Source: Bacteroidales bacterium
GTDB lineage: Bacteria > Bacteroidota > Bacteroidia > Bacteroidales > UBA12170
Direction of reading: 5' to 3'
DNA: 50,600 nt
Assembly (NCBI GenBank): GCA_021157585.1
Contig: JAGGWH010000081.1
Location: 1-50,600, forward strand
Shown: positions 1-9,700 of the stretch, in pieces
Position numbering within the stretch: position 1 is the stretch's first letter
Layout of the letters: every line of letters begins with the position of its first letter
Notes under the pieces: generated by a model
What the model was told of the DNA's origin: nothing
The model's input: the letters and a program-made list of their open reading frames with translations, nothing else
Databases searched by the model: none
Program-made: the position numbers and the translations under genes

Positions 1-900
1 GATTATTGTCAGAAAAATAATATTCAATGGACAAATGCTCCGGCTTGTAATTCGGGCTCGGTTATGCAATATGTTGCTTCGGCTCTTGTGAGCCTTTCTT
101 ATAAATACAATTTTAATTTTCCCGAAAAAACCATTGGTATTATTGGCTATGGTAATGTGGGTTCTAAAGTTACTAAACTTACGTCGGCTCTTGGTTTTAA
201 TGTTTTAATTAATGATCCTCCTTTGTATAGATCGGGCGTATTAACAGATTCAGTTTCCCTAAATGAAATTATAGAAAAAGCCGATATTATTACTTTTCAT
301 GTTCCTCTGAACAAGCAAGGTATTGATAAGACTTTATATATGGGAAATAAGGAATTCTTTAACTCTATAAAATCATCGGCTATTATAATTAATACTTCCA
401 GAGGTAATGTGATAGATGGTGATGCGCTTAAAAATGCATTAAAAAACAAGCAAATAAAGGGTGCTGTATTGGATGTGTGGGAGAATGAACCGTACATTGA
501 TTTGGAATTACTTGATTTAGTAGATTATGCTACGCCACATATTGCCGGCTATTCAGCCGATGGAAAAGCAAATGGAACCGCAATGAGTGTACAAGCCATT
601 AGTGATTTTTTTGGTTTTGGTTTAAAAAATTGGTTTCCATCAAATATTCCAACGCCACCGAATACGGAAATAAATATTAAAGCTGATTTAGATGATGAAA
701 AAGACATTTTATCAAAATGTGTTTTATCTACTTACGATATTCAAAGCGATCATGATCGCTTAATAAAATCTGTTGATACTTTTGAAAATCAAAGAGGAGA
801 ATATCCTATCCGTTGCGAATTTGGAAATTACTTTGTTAAAATTCAGGCCAACAATTCCTCTTTAGAAAAGCGAATAAAGAACTTAGGTTTTAAACTCTGA
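1..900 (+). CDS. pdxB: Erythronate-4-phosphate dehydrogenase, 5' end outside the window
   Basis: The reading frame is open from base 1, so the gene begins upstream and about 299 residues are visible. It is a D-isomer-specific 2-hydroxyacid dehydrogenase: the Rossmann loop GIIGYGNVGSKV binds NAD, followed by NTSRGNVID, the acidic residue in DVWENEP, and the catalytic-type histidine in TPHIAGYS. The stretch before the first internal Met (NAPACNSGSV) and the HIAGYSADGKANGT region with an extra C-terminal tail (the PdxB dimerisation domain) point to PdxB rather than SerA or lactate dehydrogenase. PdxB oxidises 4-phosphoerythronate in the DXP-dependent route to pyridoxal 5'-phosphate in the cytoplasm. 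The gene ends 11 bases inside the convergent acyltransferase gene. The family is well supported by sequence; the exact symbol rests on the C-terminal domain. Confidence 0.9.
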   Translation, partial: DYCQKNNIQWTNAPACNSGSVMQYVASALVSLSYKYNFNFPEKTIGIIGYGNVGSKVTKLTSALGFNVLINDPPLYRSGVLTDSVSLNEIIEKADIITFHVPLNKQGIDKTLYMGNKEFFNSIKSSAIIINTSRGNVIDGDALKNALKNKQIKGAVLDVWENEPYIDLELLDLVDYATPHIAGYSADGKANGTAMSVQAISDFFGFGLKNWFPSNIPTPPNTEINIKADLDDEKDILSKCVLSTYDIQSDHDRLIKSVDTFENQRGEYPIRCEFGNYFVKIQANNSSLEKRIKNLGFKL

Positions 901-2131
901 TATAAGGCACCATTTTGGCTGTTAAACCCATTTCTTTCCAAATAGTATTTACAGCAATTTCCCATTTTAAAGCACTCACTCCAAGACGAGTTCCGGCAAT
1001 GCGATAAGCGGCGTCTTTGTAAAAAATTTCCAATCGCTCTTTAGTTTGAGGGTTGATGGTTTGTAAGTCGATGAAATTAAACTCAAGACTTTCTTTTCTT
1101 TCTAAGAAATCTATACGGATTTTATCACGATATAAATGAACATCTGCCAAGCCAATAGTAACTAATTTTCCTTTTGCATCATTTTTGAAAATTTCCATTT
1201 TCTTATCTGTAAAAATGGGTTTGTTAAAATTGTCGAGATATTTTTTACGAACAAAATTAACTAACTCTTTCTCTTCCCAATCAAACCAATCTCTGATATT
1301 ATCAAAGTAGAGTTTCCCATTGTTTTTATGCTCAAAAAAACCATAATCATCAATATGAATGGAGTAATTGCATTCTTCACATTTAAAATCATTTCCTTGA
1401 GCCCTAAAAGAATCAATAGCATGGCATTCAGGACAAAGATAAAGAGCGTGACCAATATGTTCTGCACGTTTGGACGATTTGATTTTTCCCATTCTATTCT
1501 TTTGGTAAGTCACTTCATCATGTTTCATTCCTTCGGTTAAACCTTCAAAAAGAGTTTGGGAATCCATAGCTACTACATCTTCTTTTGTAAAAAGTAATTT
1601 GTATTCTACCTCCAAAGGATAAGAACGTAACTTAAAAGTCCAACGCGGATGCATAAGATTCATTCCTTTTAAAACAGTAACAACAACAGGCACTTTCAGC
1701 ATTTTTATCAATTTTCCGATAGAGGGATCCATAGGTGATGTTGAGCCTGACCAATTACGAACGGCCTCGGGAAAAATTCCTATATTTTCACCTTGCTTTA
1801 TAACGGTAACTATATCGCGAATAACCTGACTATCGCGCATGTTTTTCTTTTTGGGAATAGTACCTAATCGGGTTAGGAAAAAACGAAGTAAAGGATTACG
1901 GAAAACAGCATCTGAAGAAACAAAATGAGTGAAATGCGGTAAAAAATGTCCAGCGACAAAAGGATCCCAAAAGCCCACATGATTAGATAAAACTAAATAA
2001 GGTGGTTGCAGATTCTTTACTTCTTTGGGAAGCTTCTTTTTTACCTTATAATAGCGAATGAAGGAAGAAAATAAGAGATGAACTAAGAATCGAATAACTA
2101 AATTAGTAGTGTAAGCTTTCTTCTGTTTCAT
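890..2131 (-). CDS. PlsC-type 1-acylglycerol-3-phosphate acyltransferase with C-terminal zinc ribbon
   Basis: The N-terminal half (about residues 30-215) is a PlsC/LPLAT acyltransferase domain. It has the catalytic H-x4-D box in SNHVGFWDP and the FPEAVRNWSG block that corresponds to the family's substrate-binding motif. Such enzymes transfer an acyl chain to a lysophospholipid or similar acceptor at the inner membrane. After it comes a C-x2-C ... C-x2-C module (LCPECHA and KCEECNY, about residues 232-255) that looks like a zinc ribbon, then about 150 residues of unassigned sequence. The added half makes this protein much longer than a plain PlsC (about 240 residues). The start lies 3 bases after the stop of the amidohydrolase gene, so the two are probably cotranscribed. 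The acyl acceptor cannot be read from sequence. Confidence 0.82.
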   Translation of the reverse strand: MKQKKAYTTNLVIRFLVHLLFSSFIRYYKVKKKLPKEVKNLQPPYLVLSNHVGFWDPFVAGHFLPHFTHFVSSDAVFRNPLLRFFLTRLGTIPKKKNMRDSQVIRDIVTVIKQGENIGIFPEAVRNWSGSTSPMDPSIGKLIKMLKVPVVVTVLKGMNLMHPRWTFKLRSYPLEVEYKLLFTKEDVVAMDSQTLFEGLTEGMKHDEVTYQKNRMGKIKSSKRAEHIGHALYLCPECHAIDSFRAQGNDFKCEECNYSIHIDDYGFFEHKNNGKLYFDNIRDWFDWEEKELVNFVRKKYLDNFNKPIFTDKKMEIFKNDAKGKLVTIGLADVHLYRDKIRIDFLERKESLEFNFIDLQTINPQTKERLEIFYKDAAYRIAGTRLGVSALKWEIAVNTIWKEMGLTAKMVPYIRV

Positions 2132-2134
2132 TTT

Positions 2135-3460
2135 TTATTTTTGATTAAAAAGCTGAATCATAGTATAAGTCATAGTAGATACACCTGTTTTATAAGTAGG
2201 TTCAAAATCGGGATAGAAGGCGGCATTATGTAAGCCCGGTAGTATTGTGCCTTTTTCTAAATGATCCTGATATTTAACTTTGTTTACACCTCCCAACCAA
2301 AAAAGTGCAATGGGAATATTCTCTTTGGTTCTGCCATATTTTCCAAAGTCTTCGCCAACGGTTAAAGGTTCTACCTGTATTACATTTTTATCACCTAAAA
2401 GTTGTTTCATAGGCTCTATTGCTTTTAAAACTAAGCTTGAATTATTTACTACCGGAGGAGTAAATTGATTGGAAATTTTTACAAGTGGCCATTTGTCTTT
2501 ATTTAGTCCCGCCGAAATAGCAATTCCACGTGTTATTCTTTTTAGAGCTTCTATTATCTGATTATAGGTTTCGTCGCTAAAAAAGCGAACTGTGAGTTGC
2601 ATATCAACTTCATCAGGAATAATATTATGTTTTGTACCTCCGTGTATAGACCCAACAGTTACAACAGCAGGGTGAATAGGGTTTATTTCTCTACTGACAA
2701 TGGTTTGTATATCCAAAACTATACGTGAGGCTAAAACAACAGGGTCAATGGTTGTATGTGGCATAGCCCCGTGCCCACCTTGTCCAAAAACGCTTATGTC
2801 GATACTATTTACGCCGGCAAATATAGCTCCCGGATAATAACCAATAGTTCCTGTTGGGAGTTCTGCACTAACGTGATAAGCTAAAGCATAATCGGGTTTG
2901 GGAAATCGTGTAAAAAGACCGTCGGCAATCATTGCGTTAGAACCCCCACTCATTTCTTCGGCAGGTTGTGCGATAGCAACAATAGTTCCTTTCCATTCAT
3001 CTTTTAAACTAAGCAAGGCTTGCAATGTTCCTAGCCAAGTGGTCATATGTAAATCGTGTCCGCAGGCATGCATAACTGCCGCATCAACCCCATCAAAATC
3101 TTTTGCAAAAACTTGACTTGCAAACGGGAGTCCGGTATTTTCTTTAATCGGTAAAGCATCCATATCGGTTCTTAGCAAAATAGTTTTTCCTTTTCCATTT
3201 TTAAAAACTCCAACAACACCATTTCCACCTACATTAGTAGTAACTTCAAAACCCAAACTTTTAAGTTTATTGGCCATTTTTTCAGAAGTTTTAAATTCCA
3301 TAAAGGAAAGCTCCGGATTTTGATGTAAGTCAATATAAATTTCTTTTGATTTTTCAGTTTGATTATAGGTAATTTGCCGTATTCTTTCCTGTAATATCTC
3401 TTGAGAAAAGATTATAGAAGGGAATAGAATAAGGAACAAAAGCGATTGTAGTTTTTTCAT
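2135..3460 (-). CDS. Secreted M20D-family amidohydrolase/metallopeptidase
   Basis: A signal peptide (MKKLQSLLFLILFPSIIFSQ) is followed by an M20 zinc hydrolase domain of the amidohydrolase type (hippurate hydrolase, IAA-amino acid hydrolase, N-acyl amino acid deacetylase). Metal-site motifs are visible: RTDMDALPI, HACGHDLHMTTWLGT, and the catalytic glutamates in QPAEEMSGGSNAM; the dimerisation insert (GQGGHGAMPHTTIDP) is also present. It probably removes acyl groups from amino acids or peptides outside the cytoplasm. At 441 residues it has the expected length. It leads a two-gene unit with the acyltransferase at 890-2131. A TAGCTTTG box lies about 36 bases upstream of the start. The true substrate is unknown. 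Confidence 0.88.
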   Translation of the reverse strand: MKKLQSLLFLILFPSIIFSQEILQERIRQITYNQTEKSKEIYIDLHQNPELSFMEFKTSEKMANKLKSLGFEVTTNVGGNGVVGVFKNGKGKTILLRTDMDALPIKENTGLPFASQVFAKDFDGVDAAVMHACGHDLHMTTWLGTLQALLSLKDEWKGTIVAIAQPAEEMSGGSNAMIADGLFTRFPKPDYALAYHVSAELPTGTIGYYPGAIFAGVNSIDISVFGQGGHGAMPHTTIDPVVLASRIVLDIQTIVSREINPIHPAVVTVGSIHGGTKHNIIPDEVDMQLTVRFFSDETYNQIIEALKRITRGIAISAGLNKDKWPLVKISNQFTPPVVNNSSLVLKAIEPMKQLLGDKNVIQVEPLTVGEDFGKYGRTKENIPIALFWLGGVNKVKYQDHLEKGTILPGLHNAAFYPDFEPTYKTGVSTMTYTMIQLFNQK

Positions 3461-3495
3461 AAAAACCTAAGTTTTGGATTTAATAGATGAATTAT

Positions 3496-3503
3496 CAAAG
3501 CTA
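3496..3503 (-). promoter_or_regulatory. Probable -7 box for the amidohydrolase-plsC unit
   Basis: Read on the minus strand the sequence is TAGCTTTG, an exact match to the Bacteroidota -7 consensus TAnnTTTG, about 36 bases before the amidohydrolase start codon. No clean -33 TTTG is present at the usual spacing; only a CAAT-like match occurs nearby. Confidence 0.45.
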
Positions 3504-3624
3504 AGAAAATTTGGCTTATTCAATTATTTTGTGTGCTTTTATGAAGCAATTTGATTATAAGGTTGTTAAGTCTCTCTTGTTAATTAAATTGAATATTCTA
3601 CTTTTAACTCAAATCTTAAATGAT

Positions 3625-3632
3625 TATCTTTG
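3625..3632 (+). promoter_or_regulatory. Probable -7 box for the giant adhesin gene
   Basis: TATCTTTG matches TAnnTTTG exactly. A TTTTA sequence about 20 bases upstream is a weak -33 candidate. Transcription would start near 3640, giving a long untranslated leader before the ATG at 3791. Confidence 0.45.
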
Positions 3633-3790
3633 GTTCTGCATACTCCTGTTTTTAAAAGAGAAAGCAATTGTAAATTGAAGGTGAAATTTTCGTATTTCTT
3701 TCTTCAATGTTTTGATTATTAAATGATGTAGCGATTGTATAATTAAAAATTAGGGGTAGCAAATAATTGTTTACCACAAAATCAATTAGC

Positions 3791-6700
3791 ATGAAAAAAT
3801 CCGCTTTAAAATTAATAAGCCTCCTTAAGTCTAAATTTTTATCAATACTCTTTATAAGCTTAGGATTTATTGCCTTATCAAATTTGGTGCAAGCTCAGGT
3901 TATTAACGATCCATACTGTATTAGCGAATTCTCTACTTTCTCTGATAAGGTAACGGAAATGACCGTGGATTGGGATAACAATCTGATTTATTTTACCGGG
4001 AAAAATATACTTGGTAAATTGTACAAGGTGGATATGGACGGCAATTCTGTTCTCCTATCTTCAAATTTTGCCAGTAGCGCAGCTGCAGGTTTATTGCATA
4101 ATTATATTTCTACGGATATCGTTTATTATAACGATTCTATTTTTAGTAATTCCGAAGGAAGCTTAATTATGGTTGACTTATCTCCTAGCGTAAGCTCTAG
4201 TAACCCTCATGTCTTTACAGGTGATATTGGAGCCGAGGCGGGAATGGCTGTTATTGGTGATAAAATCTATACTACAGATGGAAAAGGGACTGCTAATGCT
4301 ATTTACGAATATGATATTGCAAGTAACACTTCGTCTGTGGTTGTAAGTGGATTGCCTTCTGATACTCTCCGACATGGTTTAGAATATTGCGAAGCAACCG
4401 GTAAGCTCTATATCGCCATAAGTCCATTAGGAATTTACGAAGTTGATATTGCAGGAGGAACTTATACTTTAGTTACAGATCCTTTACCAAGCGAGAGCAG
4501 AAGTAATTTTGCAATAGATCCAACCGGAACTTATGCTTTTGTTCATAATGGAGCCACTGTTCATCGTTACAATCTTTCTACCGGAGTCGGAGAAGTTTTT
4601 GCGTCTAGCTTATTGGCGACTAATTATTGCGATTTAAAATTTGGTCCTTCATCAAATGATCCTACAAAATACAGTTTGTATATTGGTGGTAACGATAGAA
4701 TTTATGAGGCAACGGGATTTGTTCCTGCGACTTCTGCTGATACGCCTACTCTTATCGCTACTCAGCCTGTGATTTGTCCCTTAGGATTACAATCAACAAC
4801 TATTTCAATTTCTGAAGATGATAATTTGAATGGAGCTTCAGATTGGTATTTATACGCAGGGAGTTGTGGTGGTACATTACTTGCATCTAATACAACTGGA
4901 GTTTTTACCGTAACGCCATCTTCAACAACAACTTATTATGTTAGAGGTGAAGGCGAATGTAATGTTTCTCCGGGCGAATGTGGCTCTATAACAATAATTT
5001 ATGGAGATATACAACCTCCGATAACTTCTTTAACACATATAAGTTGTCATGGCGAATCCGATGGAGCAATAGAAATTTTTGCCTCAGGAGGAACATCTCC
5101 TTATAAGTATTCTATTGATGGTGGGGAGAATTTTTATGATGAAAATATTTTTACAGATTTGCCGGCAGGAGAATATAATGTGGTGGTTAAAGAATCTAAC
5201 GGCTGTACAAATATTGATACTATTGAATTAACAGATCCTGATCCTTTGGATTTATCATATACATTAACGGATGTAAGCTGTAATAATGGAAACGACGGCA
5301 GTATAGAAATTACCGCATCCGGTGGAGTAGGCGAAGGTTATGAATATTCTATTGATGGTGGCGGAAGTTGGAGTCGAAGTAATTATTTTGAAGACCTAAC
5401 TGCGGGGACATACTCTTTGGTTGTCAGAGACTATGTTTATGATTATACGGTAATTGGAGGAAAAAGAACTTCTGCAACTACTTGCGAAACCGATCCTGTT
5501 GAGGCTATAATTATAGAGCCTACAGCTATCACCTTTTCTATTACTCAAACCGAAGTTAGCTGTAATGGCGGAAATGATGGAAGTATTATATTCAGTGCAA
5601 ACGGTGGCGAAGGAGGAAATGGTAGTGGAACATATCAATATAGTGTTGATGGTGGTTCTAATTGGCAAGATAGCGAGGAATTTACGGGTTTAACAGCAGG
5701 AGATTATCCAACTGCTGTTCGCGATAAAGAAAGTGCTTCTTGCGTTGTTGACGGGGAAACGGTAACAATTACTCAGCCTACTGCAATTACATTTACTACC
5801 TCTCAAACAAATATTAACTGTAATGGTGGAAGTGAAGGCGAAATAATTGTTAATGCGAGTGGTGGCGAAGGTGGTGCAGGCTCTGCAAGCTACGATTATT
5901 CTGCCGATGGTGGTGATAATTGGCAAACATCAAATACATTTAGTAATTTAATTGCGGGCGATTATGATATTGTTGTACGGGATCAAGAACAAACGGCTTG
6001 TCAGACAAATATAAAAACAGTTACAATAACAGAACCCACAGCATTAAGTTTTACTGTCGATCAGCAGAACATTAGTTGTAATGGAAATAATGATGGACAA
6101 ATCGTTATCAATGCCTCTGGAGGCGTTGGTGGAAACGGAAGTGCTACTTACGATTATAGTATTGATGGCGGAATAAATTGGCAGGCTGATAATACTTTTA
6201 ATAATTTATTAGCAGGGACATATAATGTTCGCATTCGCGATAAAGTGAATACAGATTGTAGTTCTGAAATATCTACCACTACTATTACACAAGCCGATCC
6301 ACTTACATTTACAACTACTCAAACAGACGTTGGTTGTAATGGTGGTTCTGATGGAATAATTACTGTAACTGCTAGTGGTGGTTCAGGTGTGGGATATGAT
6401 TATTCAAAAGATAATGGTTCCACTTGGCAAACATCCAATGTGTTTGAAGATTTAACAGCAGGAGATTATGAAATTATTATTCGCGATCAAGCCAATACTT
6501 CTTGTGTTTCTGATGCTAAAACAGTACGTATTGAAGAACCTACAGAAATTACTTTTTCAATTACTCAATATAATGTAAGTTGTAATGGTGGCGATGATGG
6601 GGAAATAGTTATTACCGCAAATGGAGGTGTAGGGGGCTCAGGAAGCGGTACTTATCAATACAGTAATGATAGTGGTGATACTTGGCAAGACGAAAACAGA

Positions 6701-9700
6701 TTTACAGGTTTAACCGCGAGTACTTATAATGTTAGTGTTAGAGATGCTGTGAATATAGCTTGTCAGACTGAATCTGAAGAAGTAGAAATTACAGAGCCAA
6801 GTGCAATAAGTGTTGAAACCTCTTTAACTCATGTTAGTTGTTTTGAAGGCTCTAACGGTCAAATAGAAGTTACTGCTACCGGTGGCGAAGGTGGAGGAGG
6901 AAGTGGAGTATTTGATTATTCAATTGATGGTGGTGATAATTGGCAAACATCAAATGTTTTCAATAATCTTATTGCCGGATCTTACTTTGTTGTTGTTCGT
7001 GATCAGGGAAATACAGATTGCACTACAGAAGCTGTTGAGCTTGAGATTTTAGAGCCTACCCAGATAACATTTACCACAGAGGCCTTTGATATTGCCTGCA
7101 GTGGTAACGATAATGGAAAAATAATTATAACAGCTAACGGAGGCGTTGGAGCTGCCGGAAGTGGTACGTATCAATATAGTAATGATGGTGGTTATAGTTG
7201 GCAAGATAGCGATATATTCGATGGTTTATTTGCCGGAACTTATCAGGTTTTGGTTCGCGATAAAGAAAATATAAATTGTGCAACAGATGCAAAAGAAGTT
7301 ATCGTTTCAGAAGCTGATCCTTTAACATTTACTTTTACTCAACGTGATGTAAGTTGTGCAGGTGGTAATGATGCTCAAATTGTTTTTACTGCTAGTGGTG
7401 GATCTGGTGCAGGATACCAATATTCTATTAATGGAGGAGTTGATTTTCAGGAATCTAATACCTTTAATGATCTCAGTTCAGGACGTTATACTTTGCTTAT
7501 TGCAGAAAAAGAGAATAAAGATTGTCAATCTGATATCCAGAGAATTACAATAACAGAACCCAGTTCAATAACATTTACGACAGAGAAAGTAGATGTAAGC
7601 TGCTTTGAATGCAATAATGGTGTAATCTCTGTTAGTGCAAGTGGAGGTGAAGGTGGAGCTGGAACGGGATTGTATCAGTACAGTATCGATAATGGAGATA
7701 CTTGGCAAGATGCATCTGTTTTTACAGCTTTGTATGCCGGAACTTATCAGGTTTTGGTTCGCGATCGTATAAATACAGCTTGCGAAGTTGGACCTCAAGA
7801 AGTTATTCTTACCGAACCAACGCCATTAGTATTTACTACAACTCATTCAAATATTAGTTGTAATGGTGCTGCTACCGGTGAAATTCAAATTACTGCCAGT
7901 GGTGGTCTCGGCGGAGCCGGAAGTGGAACTTATCAGTATTCTATCGATGATGGAACAACGTGGTCTGATTTTAATGTTTTTAGCAATTTATTAGCCGGTT
8001 CTTATTCGGTTAGAGTTCGCGATAAAGTAAATATTGTAAATGTTACCGAAGCCGAAATTGTAGAAATTACAGAACCAACGCTATTGGAATTTACATTTGA
8101 ACAAACCGATGTAACGTGTAATGGAAATAAAGATGGAACAATTGTGTTTACTGCCAGTGGAGGAGTTGGCGGCAATGGTTCTGGTACATATAGTTATTCT
8201 ATCGATGGAGGTTTAAATTGGCAAAACAACAATACTTTCGAGTCGCTTTCTATAGGAGAATATCAACTTGCTATTCGTGATGCTGTTGTAACTTCTTGTA
8301 TATCAGATATTACTAATACTGAAATAACAGAGCCGGATTTATTGGATTTGACTTTTACAAAAGTAGATGCTAATTGTAGTACCAATGATGATGGGGAAAT
8401 TCATTTAACTGCTACTGGAGGAACCGGTGGTGGTGCAAGTGGAACGTTTGAGTATACAATTGATGGAGGTAGTAATTGGCAGGATAGTGGAGACTTTACA
8501 GGCTTGGCTTCAGACAATTATTTGGTTGCTGTTCGCGATAAAGAATATCATTCTTGTGCAACACCTTATCAAGATGTTTTTATCGATTTAATAAGCCCGA
8601 TAAATCTAACTTATACATATGCTGAAATAAGTTGTAACGGAAATAATGATGGCATAATTGATATGACGGGAGTTGGTGGTTCTGGTTATGAGTTCACTAT
8701 TGATAATGGTGATACTTGGCAAGCTTTGGGTCTATTTGAAAATTTATACTCTGATGATTATGTATTGATAACACGCGAAAGTGAAAACCCTCTTTGCAGC
8801 TCAGAAACTATCGAGTTAAGTTTAGAAGAACCAACAGAATTGTCTTTTGTATCGACAGTAAAAAATGCAACTTGTTTGGCTGGAAACGATGGCGAAATTA
8901 CAGTAGAAGCAAGCGGAGGTGTTGGAGGTGCCGGAAGTGGAACTTATCAATATTCAAATGATAATGGAGCAACTTGGCAAGATTCAAATATTTTCTCTAA
9001 CCTTACTCAAGGCGATTACCTTATTACAATCAGAGATAAAGAAAATACAGATTGTCAAGCATCTGCTTTAGAAGTTACTGTTCACGAATATTCTACAGTA
9101 GAGGTTTCAACCACTTATACCGATGTAAGTTGTTTTGAAGGTAATGATGGCACAATAAATATTACAGCAAATGGTGGTGTTGATTATGAATATTCTGTAG
9201 ACAACGCTGCAACTTGGAGTACATCTAATATTTTTGAAGGCTTGATCGCCGGAACGTACACAGTAGTTGTCAGGGAACAAGCAATGCCAACTTGTTATAC
9301 AGAACCCATTATTCTTGAACTTGAAGAGCCAAGTAAAATAAACTTTACAATTACTAAAAAAGACGTTGAATGTTTTGGAGACGATGATGGCTATATAATT
9401 GTAAATGCAAGTGGAGGCGAAGGCGGATTAGGAACGGCAACCTACGAATATTCAAAAGATAATGGAGCCTCTTGGCAAACTAGTAATCGCTTTTTAAATC
9501 TAAAAGCGTCAACTTATAATATTGTTGTTAGAGATTTAGGGGTAACTGATTGTCAAACGGAAGCTTTAACAATTGAACTTACTGAGCCAATGATTATTGA
9601 TTTTTCTACAACAACAACCAATATTTCATGTAATGGCTCTTCTAATGGTGAAATAAGAGTTACTGCTACCGGAGGAGATAGTGGTACTTATCAATATTCT

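Larger units (their letters stand above)
3461..3790. other. Divergent intergenic region, 330 bases
   Basis: This AT-rich stretch separates the divergent amidohydrolase and giant adhesin genes. It holds one promoter-like -7 box for each direction (3496-3503 and 3625-3632). The adhesin mRNA would then have a leader of about 150 bases. No convincing small gene or strong hairpin was seen in it. Confidence 0.5.
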
